In this document: in pieces, positions 50,816-60,181 of the stretch
Layout: each line of letters starts with the position of its first letter
Numbering within the stretch: the stretch's first letter is position 1
Assembly (NCBI RefSeq): GCF_013087525.1
Contig: NZ_JABFCS010000001.1
Coordinates: 3,782,001 to 3,846,000 of the forward strand
Direction: 5' to 3'
DNA length: 64,000 nucleotides
Source of the DNA: Ramlibacter montanisoli
GTDB lineage: Bacteria; Pseudomonadota; Gammaproteobacteria; Burkholderiales; Burkholderiaceae_C
Position numbers and translations under genes: made by a program
Notes under the pieces: model-generated
What the model saw: only the letters and a program-made list of their open reading frames with translations
Database searches by the model: none
Told to the model about the DNA's origin: nothing

Positions 50816-51400
50816 ATGGCGTTGACCCTGGCCCGACCCGTCCACAGCGAACTGCTGATCAAGAAGAGCCGCTTCCTCGGCTGCGTGCAGCCGGTGGCCG
50901 GGCGCGCGGAAGCGCTGGCGGTGGTCGATGGCCTGCGGGCCGAACACCCGGGCGCCGCGCACGTCTGCTGGGCCCTGCTGGCCGGCGGCCAGTCGGCGGC
51001 CAACGACGACGGCGAACCCGGTGGCACCGCCGGCCGGCCGATGCTGGAAGTGCTGCGCCACCAGCAGCTCGAAGGCGTGCTGGCGACGGTCGTGCGCTAT
51101 TTCGGCGGCGTGAAGCTGGGGGCCGGCGGCCTGGTGCGCGCGTACACCGACGCCGTGGCGCAGGCGCTGCTGCAGGCGCAGAAGCTGCCGCTGCAGCGCA
51201 CCCTGCAGTTCGCCTGCCGCGTGCCGTATGCGCTGGAGGGCATGGTGCGGCGGGAGTTGCAGGAAGCCGGCGCGGTCCTGGGCGAGGTGACGCACGGCGA
51301 GGCGGTGGAGATCGCGTTCGGGGTGGGGGAGGATGTCGCGCCGGCCTTGCGGGCGCGCTTGAACGAGGCGGGGCAGGGTCAGCTGCACTGGATTTCGTAG
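50816..51400 (+). CDS. yigZ: YigZ/IMPACT-family protein
   Basis: A 194-residue protein of the IMPACT/UPF0029 family. The N-terminal domain begins SELLIKKSRFLGCVQPV and carries the family block NDDGEPGGTAGRPMLEVL and VRYFGGVKLGAGGLVRAYTD; a smaller C-terminal domain follows. Possible roles in translation control are known for the eukaryotic IMPACT branch; the bacterial function is not clear. Its stop TAG is supplied by a palindromic repeat. Confidence 0.92.
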   Translation: MALTLARPVHSELLIKKSRFLGCVQPVAGRAEALAVVDGLRAEHPGAAHVCWALLAGGQSAANDDGEPGGTAGRPMLEVLRHQQLEGVLATVVRYFGGVKLGAGGLVRAYTDAVAQALLQAQKLPLQRTLQFACRVPYALEGMVRRELQEAGAVLGEVTHGEAVEIAFGVGEDVAPALRARLNEAGQGQLHWIS

Positions 51401-51475
51401 GCTGGTGGTGAGCGCAGCGAACCCCAGCGCTGGGGTGCCGCTCCGCTCGCACCGCCAGCCTACGAAGACCGCAGC
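51396..51475. repeat. Palindromic repeat, copy 5
   Basis: Arms TCGTAGGCTGG...GAACCCCAGC and GCTGGGGTG...CCAGCCTACG lie between yigZ and the DUF72 gene. A degenerate half-copy (CGTAGGTCGTGGTGAG...) follows at about 51477-51507. Confidence 0.88.
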
Positions 51476-51515
51476 CCGTAGGTCGTGGTGAGCCCGCAGG
51501 CGAACCGCGACACCC

Positions 51516-52268
51516 TCAAGCCCGCAGCTGCTTCAGATACTCCATCGCCGCCGCCGGCGCCCGCTCCTTCGCCCCATTGATGAAGAACACGAAGGCCTCC
51601 CTGCCTTCGCCCATGCCCACCCATTCCTTCGCCCCCTGCACCCACGGCGCCAGCGCCTGCGGCCGGTACCCCGTCGGCACCTCCGCCTCGCTGCGCATCA
51701 GCCGCAGGTACGCGAGCTCGCTGCGCGCATGCGGGATCGAGGGAAACTTCTCCGAGTCCGTGTACACCGTGGTGCAGCCGTGGCGCGCCAGCAGTTCCAG
51801 GTATGCCTCGGTGGCGAAGCTCGGATGCCGCACGTCCAGCACGTGCCGCAGCGGCCGGCCCTGCACCTCGCGCGGCAGCAGGCGCAGGAAGGCGTCCAGG
51901 TCTTCGGCGTGGAAGGCCGTGGTCGGCATCAGCTGCCACAGCAGCGGCCCGAGCTTGTCGCCCAGTTCGGCGAGGCCGCTGCCGACGAAGCGTTGCACGC
52001 CTTCCGCCGCGCTTGCCAGCACGCGCCGGTGCGTGGTGAAGCGGTGCGCCTTGAGCGAGAACACGAAGCCCTCGGGCGTCTCGTCGCGCCACCTGGCGAA
52101 GGTGGCCGGCTTGAAGGTGCTGTAGAAGGTGCCGTTGACCTCGATGGCGGTGAGCTGCCGGCTCGCGTACTGCAGCTCCTTCGCGTGCGCCAGGCCCTGG
52201 GGATAGAAGTTGTCGCGCCAGGGCTCGAAGGTCCAGCCACCGACGCCCACATGGATGCGCGGGGTCAT
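51516..52268 (-). CDS. DUF72 protein
   Basis: A 250-residue TIM-barrel-like protein of the DUF72 family, recognised by VGVGGWTFEPWRDNFYP at the start, then YASRQLTAIEVNGTFYSTF, FVFSLKAHRFTTHRR and VYTDSEKFPS. I chose the ATG at 52268 (MTPRIHVG); the frame is open much further upstream, but that part is antisense to the M20 peptidase gene. Family function unknown. Confidence 0.9.
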   Translation of the reverse strand: MTPRIHVGVGGWTFEPWRDNFYPQGLAHAKELQYASRQLTAIEVNGTFYSTFKPATFARWRDETPEGFVFSLKAHRFTTHRRVLASAAEGVQRFVGSGLAELGDKLGPLLWQLMPTTAFHAEDLDAFLRLLPREVQGRPLRHVLDVRHPSFATEAYLELLARHGCTTVYTDSEKFPSIPHARSELAYLRLMRSEAEVPTGYRPQALAPWVQGAKEWVGMGEGREAFVFFINGAKERAPAAAMEYLKQLRA

Positions 52269-52337
52269 GCGGCGCATCCTAGCCCAGCGTCGCGGCTGCT
52301 TGTACAGTGGCGGGAACAGCCATTTCCCCAAGCCGCC

Positions 52338-53810
52338 ATGAACGCACCCCTGCACCGCGAACTGCCCGCCACCCTGCTCGACAGCGCCCGCGCGCTCGAC
52401 CAGGTCACGCGCCAGTGGGACGGCGACATCGTCCGCCAGCTCACCGACTACATCGCCATTCCCGCCAAGTCGCCGGGCTTCGATCCGCAGTGGCAGCAGC
52501 ACGGCCACATCGAGACCGTGCTGCGCAACGCCGCGCAATGGGTCGAGGCGCAGAAGGTCCCGGGCCTCAAGCTCGAGATCGTGCGCCTGGAAGGCCGCAC
52601 GCCCGTGCTGTTCTTCGAGGTGGACTCCACCAAGGCCGGAAGCACGCAGACCATCCTGATGTACGGCCACCTGGACAAGCAGCCGGAATTCACCGGCTGG
52701 CGCAGCGACCTGGGGCCCTGGACGCCCAAGTACGAGGACGGCAAGCTCTATGGCCGCGGCGGCGCCGACGACGGCTACGCGGTGTACGCCAGCATCGCGG
52801 CCCTGCAGGCGCTCAAGGCGCAGGGCAAGCCGCATCCGCGCATCGTCGGCCTGATCGAGACCTGCGAGGAGTCGGGCTCCTACGACCTGCTGCCCTACGT
52901 CGATGCCCTGCGCACCCGCCTGGGCGACGTCGGCCTGGTGATCTGCCTGGACTCCGGCGCCGGCAACTACGACCAGCTGTGGCTCACCACCTCGCTGCGC
53001 GGGCTGGCGGGCGGCACGCTCAAGGTGCAGGTGCTGACCGAGGGCATCCACTCCGGCGATGCTTCCGGCCTGGTGCCTTCGAGCTTCCGCATCATGCGGC
53101 AGGTGCTGGACCGGCTGGAAGACAGCAGGAGCGGCCGCCTGCTGCCGCAAAGCTTCCACTGCGAGATCCCGGCGGACCGCGTCGAGCAGGTCAAGGCCAC
53201 CGCCGCCATCCTGGGCGAGGAGGTCTACAAGCGCTTCCCCTGGGCGCACGCCGATTGCGGCGGCTCCACGTCATTCGCGCTGCCCACCACCACCGACCCG
53301 GTGCAGGCGCTGATCAACCGCACCTGGCTGCCGACGCTGTCGGTGACCGGTGCCGAAGGCTTCCCGGCGCTGCAGGACGCCGGCAACGTGCTGCGGCCCT
53401 ACACCGCGTTCAAGCTCTCGCTGCGCCTGCCGCCGCTGGTGGATGCCGGCCAGGCGGTGCAGGAGCTCAAGACGCTGCTGGAGGACAACGCGCCCTACCA
53501 GGCGGTGGTGACCTTCGAGTCCAGCGGCGCCGCCTCCGGCTGGAACGCGCCGCCCACCACGCCCTGGTTCGAGCGGGCCCTCGATGCCGCCTCGCTGGCG
53601 CACTTCGGCGCGCCGGTCGGCTACATCGGCCAGGGCGGCACCATCCCGCTGATGAACATGCTGAGTGAGGGCTTCCCCCGCGCGCAGATGATGGTCTGCG
53701 GGGTGCTCGGGCCGCGCAGCAACGCGCACGGGCCGAACGAATTCCTGCACGTGCCCTACGCCAAAAGATTGACTGCCGCCGTGGCGGAAGTCATGGCGCA
53801 GATGCCTTGA
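52338..53810 (+). CDS. M20-family metallopeptidase (dipeptidase)
   Basis: A 490-residue zinc peptidase of the M20 family. Metal ligands are visible in MYGHLDKQPE (His), GRGGADDGYA (bridging Asp), ETCEESG (Glu pair) and LDSGAGNY (Asp). HSGDASG lies at the dimerisation lid, and GGTIPLM at the C-terminal end. The family cleaves dipeptides or N-acyl amino acids; the exact substrate is not shown. It stands alone on the + strand. Confidence 0.92.
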   Translation: MNAPLHRELPATLLDSARALDQVTRQWDGDIVRQLTDYIAIPAKSPGFDPQWQQHGHIETVLRNAAQWVEAQKVPGLKLEIVRLEGRTPVLFFEVDSTKAGSTQTILMYGHLDKQPEFTGWRSDLGPWTPKYEDGKLYGRGGADDGYAVYASIAALQALKAQGKPHPRIVGLIETCEESGSYDLLPYVDALRTRLGDVGLVICLDSGAGNYDQLWLTTSLRGLAGGTLKVQVLTEGIHSGDASGLVPSSFRIMRQVLDRLEDSRSGRLLPQSFHCEIPADRVEQVKATAAILGEEVYKRFPWAHADCGGSTSFALPTTTDPVQALINRTWLPTLSVTGAEGFPALQDAGNVLRPYTAFKLSLRLPPLVDAGQAVQELKTLLEDNAPYQAVVTFESSGAASGWNAPPTTPWFERALDAASLAHFGAPVGYIGQGGTIPLMNMLSEGFPRAQMMVCGVLGPRSNAHGPNEFLHVPYAKRLTAAVAEVMAQMP

Positions 53811-53836
53811 CGCCCGACGGCGTCGCATAAACGTCG

Positions 53837-53885
53837 CCAGCGGGCATTTTCCCCCGCTTGGGGCATTGACACCGGCGCCCGCTGG
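53837..53885. other. Inverted repeat in the M20 peptidase-lipase gap
   Basis: CCAGCGGGC (53837-53845) and GCCCGCTGG (53877-53885) are perfect 9-bp complements separated by 31 bases, ending 17 bases before the lipase start. A TTGACA hexamer (about 53866) lies in the loop. Terminator for the upstream gene or control element for the next; undecided. Confidence 0.4.
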
Positions 53886-53902
53886 TCGATCATTGCTCAC
53901 CG

Positions 53903-54750
53903 ATGAGCCATGCCGGCACCGAGTCCACGCTTTCCACCTTTACTGCCAGCGATGGTGAAAACCTCGCGGTGCAGGACTGGTATTTCCCGAGGGCCTCAGC
54001 CCGCGCGGCACGGTCCTGATCGTCCACGGCCTGGGCGAGCACGCCGGCCGCTACGACGCGCTGGCGCGGGTGCTCAATGGCTGGGGCTTCGGCGTGCGCA
54101 GCTACGACCAGTACGGCCACGGCGAATCCGACGGCCAGCGCGGCGCCCTGCCGCATCCCAACCGCCTGCTCGACGACCTGGCCGACCTGGTGGAAAGCGC
54201 GCGCGTGCGCAACCCCGGCCTGCCGCTGGTGCTGCTCGGGCACAGCCTGGGCGGCCTGGTGGCCGCCAGCTTCGTCGCCCGCACGATGATGGCCGTCGAT
54301 GCCCTGGTGCTGTCCTCGCCCGCCCTGGCCACGCGCCTGTCGCCGCTGCAGAAGGCGATGATGGCGGTGGTGCCGCGGATCGCGCCCAACCTCACCGTGG
54401 GCAACGGCCTGGATCCGCAGTACCTCTCGCACGACCCGCGGGTCGTGCAGGCCTACATGAACGACCCACGCGTGCACGACCGCATCTCCGGCCGGCTGGC
54501 ACGCTTCATCGCCGAGGAAGGCGAACTGGTGCGCTCGCGCGCCCGGTCCTGGCGGGTGCCGACGCTGCTGATGTACGCGGGGGACGACCGGCTGGTCGAT
54601 CCCGTGGGCAGCCAGCTGTTCGCGGCGGCGGCGCCGCGGCAGCACGTCAGCACGCGCTGCTTCGACGGCCTGTACCACGAGATCTTCAACGAGCGCGAGT
54701 CGCAGCCCGTCTACGACTGCCTCAGGCAGTGGCTGGACGCGCGCTTGTGA
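53903..54750 (+). CDS. Alpha/beta-hydrolase, monoacylglycerol lipase/lysophospholipase type (one apparent frameshift)
   Basis: About 282 residues. It begins MSHAGTESTLSTFTASDGE; a C is missing near 53990, where DWYFP continues as EGLSPRGTVLIVHGLGEHAGRY. The nucleophile elbow is GHSLGG, the oxyanion region VHGLGEHAGRY, and the acid/His are in YAGDDRLVDP and LYHEIFNE. This pattern fits serine aquaporin-type monoacylglycerol lipases (Hydrolase_4). No signal peptide, so cytoplasmic. Its end overlaps the convergent MFS gene by 29 bases. Confidence 0.87.
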
Positions 54751-55890
54751 GCGCCAGCCACAGCAGGCCCCCGCGACCAGCGCCACCGGCAGCAGCGAAC
54801 CGAGGTTCAGCCAGGTCCAGCCCTGCGTGGTCACCAGCACGCCGGAGGCGAACGAGGTGATAGCCAGCGTGAAGAAGATGAAGAAGTTCAGCGCCGCCTG
54901 CGCGCGGTCCTTCTCCTCGGGCGCATAGGTGGTGAGCGACAGCGTGGTGGCGCCGGTGAACAGGAAGTTCCAGCCCCACCCCAGCAGGAACAGCGCGATC
55001 CCGAACTGGTGCAGCGCCACGCCCGACAGCGCCACCGCGATGCACGCCAGGTTCAGCGCGACTCCCACGCCCATCACCGGCAGCGCGCCGAAGCGCTTGA
55101 TCAGGTGGCCGGTGAAGAAGCCGGGCGCGAACATGCCGATCACGTGCCACTGCAGCACGAAGGCGGCGTCCGCGAAAGGCAGGCCGCACTGCTGCATCGC
55201 CAGCGGCGTGGCCGCCATCAGCAGGTTCATCACGCCGTAGCCCAGCGCCCCCGCCATGGCGGCCACCAGGAAGGCGGGTTGCCGCAGCAGCTGCGCGACC
55301 GAGCGGCCGCTGCGGTGCTTGGGCGGCGGCGGCGCGACGGGAAACCGCATGAAGGCCAGCAGCAGCATCGCGAGCAGCGCCACGCCCGCCAGCGCCACGT
55401 AGGCGCCGGCGAAGGGAGCAGCCATCCAGTTGCGCGTGCCGGCCGCGAGATTGGGGCCGACCACGGCGCCGATCAGGCCGCCGGCCATCACCAGCGACAC
55501 CGCCTTCTCGCGCATCGCCGGCTGCGCCAGTTCGGCGGAGGCGAAGCGGTAGAGCGCGCCGTTGGCGCTGTAGTAGCCGGCCAGCACCGTGCCCGCGCAC
55601 AGCAGCCAGAACTGGCGGGTGCTGGCCGCGTAGGCGCACAGCAGCGCGGAACCGAGCGCCACGGCCAGCCCGAGCTGGAAGGCGCGCTGGCGCCCGAAGC
55701 GTGCCTGCGAGCGGGCGACCACCCCGGTGAACAGCGCGCTGCCCACCACGTAGCCCATGACGGGCAGGGTGGCCATCCAGCCGTAGGGCGCGAGCGCCAG
55801 GCCCACCAGGCCGTTGATGGCGATGAAGGTGACGTTGTTGGTGAGGAACAGGCCTTGCAGGGCCGCCAGCAGCCAGAGGTTGCGGTTCAA
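54722..55890 (-). CDS. MFS transporter (one apparent frameshift at the C-terminus)
   Basis: About 389 residues with 12 predicted membrane helices, starting LNRNLWLLAALQGLFLTNNVTFIAINGLVGLAL. The loop motif RFGRQRAFQLG between helices 2 and 3 marks the major facilitator superfamily. The TTG start at 55890 overlaps the rsmE stop (TTGA), which supports it. One G is missing from a G5 run near 54775; the repaired end is GLLWLALTSARPATA. Substrate unknown. Confidence 0.85.
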
Positions 55891-56603
55891 GCCATGGCTC
55901 CGGCGAGGGTGAGGATGGCCAGTGCCGCCAGCGGCGCGGTCTCGGCGCGCAGCACGCGCGGGCCGAGGTTCACCGGCTGCCAGCCGCGCGCGAAGGCGGC
56001 GTCTTCCTCCGCCGGGGAGAGCCCGCCTTCGGGGCCGCTGAGCAAGGTCACTTCGGCCGTGCGCGGCACGGCCGCGAGCGCGCGACTGCCTTCGCGCAGC
56101 GACAGCACCAGCCCGGCCTGCTGCTGCGAAGCGAGCCAGCCCGCGAGCGGCTGCACCGCATGCACCACCGGCACGCGGTTGCGGCCGCACTGCTCGCAGG
56201 CGGCGATGGCCACCGCCTGCCAGTGCGCCTGCTTCTTCTGGGCGCGCTCGCCGGCCAGGCGCAGCACGCTGCGCTCGGCCACCAGCGGCTGGATGGAGGC
56301 GGCGCCGAGCTCGGTGGCCTTCTCCACCAGCCAGTCCATGCGTTCGTTGGCGGGCATGGCCAGCGCGAGGTGCACCGCCACCGGAGCCTCGCATTCGACG
56401 GCGTGGTGCGCGCCGACCGCCACCCGCACCTCGCTGCGGCCCATGTGCTCGATCACCGCGTCGTACGCGCCGCCGCGGCCGTCGAACAGGGTGAGCGCCT
56501 CGCCCGGCTGCATGCGCAGCACCTGCACGTGGCGCGCCGTGCCGGCCGGCAGCGCGAGGCGCGCGCCGCTCGCGAGGGGCTCCGCGCAGTGCAGGCGGGG
56601 CAC
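55887..56603 (-). CDS. rsmE: RsmE, 16S rRNA (uracil-1498-N3) methyltransferase
   Basis: A 238-residue SPOUT-fold methyltransferase acting on U1498 of 16S rRNA. It has an N-terminal PUA-like domain (LPAGTARHVQVLRMQPGEALTLFDG) and the SPOUT knot region with KATELGAASIQPLVAERS, CEQCGRN and the SAM-binding LLSGPEGGLSPAEE. A GTG start at 56603 overlaps the amgK stop (TAGTG) and fits the family N-terminus. The frame upstream of it is antisense or off-frame noise. Confidence 0.93.
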   Translation of the reverse strand: MPRLHCAEPLASGARLALPAGTARHVQVLRMQPGEALTLFDGRGGAYDAVIEHMGRSEVRVAVGAHHAVECEAPVAVHLALAMPANERMDWLVEKATELGAASIQPLVAERSVLRLAGERAQKKQAHWQAVAIAACEQCGRNRVPVVHAVQPLAGWLASQQQAGLVLSLREGSRALAAVPRTAEVTLLSGPEGGLSPAEEDAAFARGWQPVNLGPRVLRAETAPLAALAILTLAGAMA

Positions 56604-57700
56604 TAGAGGCGCCCGAAGGCGAAGCCGCTGACCGCGTCGCTGCCCTCGACCTCGTCCACCAGGCGCGCCAGCGGCGCCAGTTCGCGGTAGCGGCCGGCGG
56701 TGGCGCGGATGTAGCCGATGAAGCGGGGCGCGTCGGCCAGGTACTTGGGCTTGCCGTCGCGCAGCGTGAGGCGCGCGAAGATGCCGGCCACCTTCAGGTG
56801 CCGCTGCAATCCCATCCACTCGACGCCGCGGTAGAACTCGCCGAAGTCCGCGTCCACGGGCAGGCCGGCCTTGCGCGCCTTTTCCCAGTAGCGCACGGTG
56901 ATGTCGATGACGAAATCCTCGTCCCAGCTGAGGAAGGCGTCGCGCATCAGGCAGGCGATGTCGTAGGTGGTGGGGCCGTACACAGCGTCCTGGAAATCGA
57001 GCACGCCCAGGCGTGCTTCGGCCGGGTCGCGCGGCATCATCAGGTTGCGCGGCATGAAGTCGCGGTGCACGTACACGCTGGCGGCCGCCAGGTTGCGCTG
57101 CATGATCAGGCGGAACTGGCTGTCCAGCGTCTCGCGCATTTTGGGCGCGATCTCCAGGCCGCGGTGCTTGTGCAGGTACCAGTCGGGAAACAGCGCCAGC
57201 TCGCGCGCCAGCAGCGCCTCGTCGTAGGGCGGCAGCACGCCGGGCCGCGAAGCCAGCTGCCAGGCGATCAAGGCGTCGACCGCGCGCAGGTAAAGCTGCT
57301 GGGTCGCGCGCATCTGTTGCGCGTCGACCACTTCGATCATGGTCTGCGTCCCCAGGTCGTCCAGCAGCATGAAGCCCTGCGGCTGGTCCCAGGCCAGCAC
57401 GCGCGGCACCAGCAGGCCGGCGTCGGCCATCAGGCCCGCGACCTTCACGAAGGGGGCGCAGTCCTCCTTCTCGGGCGGCGCGTCCATGACGATGAAGCTG
57501 CCCTGGCCGCCATCGACCCGCAGGTAGCGGCGGAAGCTCGCGTCGGCCGATGCCGGCCGCACCGTTTCCGGGCGCAGCTCATGCGCGGGAGAGACCTGGC
57601 CCAGCCAGTCGTGGAAGGCGGCTTCGCGCCGCGGGTCGCTCCAGGCGACCCCCGGGTGCGCAGGGGCCGTGGGATTCAGGGGTTGCGGGGAATCGCTCAT
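56603..57700 (-). CDS. amgK: AmgK-type sugar kinase (aminoglycoside-phosphotransferase fold)
   Basis: A 365-residue APH-fold kinase. The catalytic loop is VHRDFMPRNLM and the metal Asp is in LGVLDFQDAVYGPTTYDIACL. AmgK phosphorylates N-acetylmuramate/N-acetylglucosamine at the anomeric position in the cell-wall recycling route, and is often next to lptD, as here (divergent, 63 bases apart). The usual partner murU is not next to it; rsmE and an MFS transporter follow in the same operon. Confidence 0.82.
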   Translation of the reverse strand: MSDSPQPLNPTAPAHPGVAWSDPRREAAFHDWLGQVSPAHELRPETVRPASADASFRRYLRVDGGQGSFIVMDAPPEKEDCAPFVKVAGLMADAGLLVPRVLAWDQPQGFMLLDDLGTQTMIEVVDAQQMRATQQLYLRAVDALIAWQLASRPGVLPPYDEALLARELALFPDWYLHKHRGLEIAPKMRETLDSQFRLIMQRNLAAASVYVHRDFMPRNLMMPRDPAEARLGVLDFQDAVYGPTTYDIACLMRDAFLSWDEDFVIDITVRYWEKARKAGLPVDADFGEFYRGVEWMGLQRHLKVAGIFARLTLRDGKPKYLADAPRFIGYIRATAGRYRELAPLARLVDEVEGSDAVSGFAFGRL

Positions 57701-57763
57701 GGATAATCGATTCTACAAATCCAACGTGGCGCGCCCGCCGGCGGCCCGGGTTCCCCAACCCCG

Positions 57764-60169
57764 ATGCATCACCCAAGAAACAAGGCGTCCATCGCCCGCT
57801 TTGCCCTGAGTCCGGTGGCGATGGTCGCGGCGGCCCTGCTGCAGCCCCTGGCCGCGCAGGGCCAGGACGCCGCCGAACCCTCGCCCCGCCTGCGGGGCAG
57901 CCCGGTGCTGCGGGAGGACGTCGCGCCCGACGCGCGCTCGCAGCTGCCCACCTTCGTGGAGGGCGACCGCATCCAGGGCCGCACCGACATCGAGACCTCG
58001 ATCGAGGGCAACGCGATGCTGCGCCGGGGCGACACCGTGATCCGCGCGCGCCGGCTGGAATACAACCAGCCCAAGGACCTGGCGCGCGCGATCGGCGACG
58101 TGCGCATCAACAAGGCCGGCAACGTGTTCGAGGGGCCGCTGCTGGAACTGGAAGTCGATGCCTTCCAGGGCTTCTTCAACGAGCCGCGCTACCGCTTCCT
58201 GCGCAACGACGCCTACGGCCAGGCCGACCGCATCGACTTCATCGACGACCAGCGCGCGGTCATCCGCAACGCGACCTACACCACCTGCCAGCGGCGGCCT
58301 GGCCCCAGCTGGATGCCGGACTGGATCCTGCGCGCCGCCTCGATCTCGCTCGACCAGGAAGAGGAAACGGGCAGCGCCGAGGGCGCCGTCCTCAGCTTCA
58401 TGGGCGTGCCCATCCTGCCGGTGCCGGCCCTGAGCTTCCCGCTGGGGGACAAGCGCAAGTCGGGCCTGCTGCCGCCCACCATCGGCCTGGACAGCAAGAG
58501 CGGGCTGGAACTGACGCTGCCCTATTACTGGAACATCGCGCCCAACCGGGACGCGACCCTCTATCCCACGCTGATGACGCGCCGCGGCGTCGACCTGGGT
58601 GCGGAGTTCCGCTACCTGGAGCGCAACTACGACGGCGTGCTGCGCGGCAACTACCTGCCGGGCGACCGGCTGCGCAACGGCCAGGACCGCTGGGGCTTCT
58701 CCGCCAACCATGCGCAGCCGCTGCTGCAGCTGCCGGCATTCGGGGCCTCCAGCCTGTTCCTGAACCTGAACCGCGTCAGCGACGACAACTACTGGCGCGA
58801 CTTCTCGCGCAGCTCCAGCTCGCTCACCCAGCGCCTGCTGGCGAACGACGCTTCGCTGAACTGGAGCTGGTTCGGCGTCAGCCTGTCCGGCCGCATCCAG
58901 CGCTGGCAGACGCTGCAGGACGTGGACAGCCCGATCGTGCCGCCCTACGACCGGGCCCCGCAGCTGACCGCCCGCCACGCGCGCAACAACCTCTGGCGCG
59001 GCTTCGACACCCTGGTGGAGGCCGACTACACGCACTTCACGCACTCGGTGCCCCAGGTGGCCGCCGACCGCTTCCCGACCGCGCCCGAGGTCACGCAGCC
59101 CAACGCCCATCGCACCTACACGCTGGCGCAGGTGAGCCGGCCCTTCCAGTCCCCCGGCTGGTTCGTGGTGCCCAAGGCGCAGCTGCACACGCGCCACTAC
59201 GAGTTCGAGTCGGCGCTGGCCACCGGCGAGAAGACCGCCGACGTGACGGTGCCCACCTTCAGCCTGGACAGCGGGCTGGTGTTCGAGCGCCCGGCCCGCT
59301 TCTTCGGCCGTGCCTTCCAGCAGACGCTGGAGCCGCGCGCCTTCTACGTGTACACGCCGTTCCGCGACCAGAACCGCCTGCCCAACTACGACTCGGGCCT
59401 GAACGACTTCAACTTCGCGACCATCTACACCGAGAACGCCTACGGCGGCCACGACCGCATCGCCGACAACAACCTGCTGACGCTGGGCGCCACCTCGCGC
59501 CTGCTCGATCCCGACACCGGCGCCGAGGCGGCCAAGATCGCGATCGCCCAGCGCGTGCGCTTCAAGGACCAGCGCGTGACGCTGCCCGGCCAGGAGACGG
59601 TGAGCGAGCGCCTGTCGGACCTGCTGTTCGGCGCCTCGGTGAGCTTCTTCCCGCAATGGAGCGCCGAGGGCACGGTGCAGTACAACCCGAAGACGCAGCA
59701 GTCGATCCGCTCGACCGTCGGCGTGCGCTACAACCCGGGCAACTACCGCGTGATCTCGGCGGCCTACCGGCGCCAGCAGGGCTTCAGCGAGCAGCTGGAC
59801 ATCGGCTGGCAGTGGCCGCTCAACGACCTGTGGGGCGACAAGGGGCAGGACCTCGGCCCCGGCATGGGCGAGGGCGAAGGCCGCTGGTACAGCGTGGGCC
59901 GACTGAACTACAGCCTGCGCGACCGCCAGCTGGTCGACGGCATCCTCGGCCTGGAATACGACGCCGGCTGCTGGCTCGGCCGCATCGTGGTCGAACGGCT
60001 GCAGGCGGGCACCAACACTTCCAACAAGCGGATATTGTTCCAGCTCGAGTTCGTCGGCTTCAGCCGGCTGGGGTCCGGCGCTTTACAGACGCTCAAGCAG
60101 AATATCCCCCGCTACCAGTACCTGCGCGAGCGCACCACCACGCCCAGCCGGTTCAGCAATTACGACTAG
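57764..60169 (+). CDS. lptD: LptD, outer-membrane LPS-assembly protein
   Basis: An 801-residue outer-membrane protein. The N-terminus has a basic/hydrophobic signal sequence (SIARFALSPVAMVAAALLQPLAAQG). The OstA-like jellyroll follows (VEGDRIQGRTDIETSIEGNAML, IRARRLEYNQPKDLARAIGDV) and the rest is a large beta-barrel (for example SGLLPPTIGLDSKSGLELTLPYYWNIAPNRD, cut short here). With LptE it inserts LPS into the outer leaflet. It is followed 12 bases on by surA, whose product helps fold it, and then rsmA, a classical order. Confidence 0.96.
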   Translation: MHHPRNKASIARFALSPVAMVAAALLQPLAAQGQDAAEPSPRLRGSPVLREDVAPDARSQLPTFVEGDRIQGRTDIETSIEGNAMLRRGDTVIRARRLEYNQPKDLARAIGDVRINKAGNVFEGPLLELEVDAFQGFFNEPRYRFLRNDAYGQADRIDFIDDQRAVIRNATYTTCQRRPGPSWMPDWILRAASISLDQEEETGSAEGAVLSFMGVPILPVPALSFPLGDKRKSGLLPPTIGLDSKSGLELTLPYYWNIAPNRDATLYPTLMTRRGVDLGAEFRYLERNYDGVLRGNYLPGDRLRNGQDRWGFSANHAQPLLQLPAFGASSLFLNLNRVSDDNYWRDFSRSSSSLTQRLLANDASLNWSWFGVSLSGRIQRWQTLQDVDSPIVPPYDRAPQLTARHARNNLWRGFDTLVEADYTHFTHSVPQVAADRFPTAPEVTQPNAHRTYTLAQVSRPFQSPGWFVVPKAQLHTRHYEFESALATGEKTADVTVPTFSLDSGLVFERPARFFGRAFQQTLEPRAFYVYTPFRDQNRLPNYDSGLNDFNFATIYTENAYGGHDRIADNNLLTLGATSRLLDPDTGAEAAKIAIAQRVRFKDQRVTLPGQETVSERLSDLLFGASVSFFPQWSAEGTVQYNPKTQQSIRSTVGVRYNPGNYRVISAAYRRQQGFSEQLDIGWQWPLNDLWGDKGQDLGPGMGEGEGRWYSVGRLNYSLRDRQLVDGILGLEYDAGCWLGRIVVERLQAGTNTSNKRILFQLEFVGFSRLGSGALQTLKQNIPRYQYLRERTTTPSRFSNYD

Positions 60170-60181
60170 AGTGCAGACACG

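Noticed and set aside
53890-56394. A single 834-codon - strand frame spanning the MFS gene and the lipase gene
   Set aside because: The downstream third is antisense to a clear lipase, and the upstream part is noise opposite or off-frame to rsmE. It arises because a lost base removed the MFS stop.
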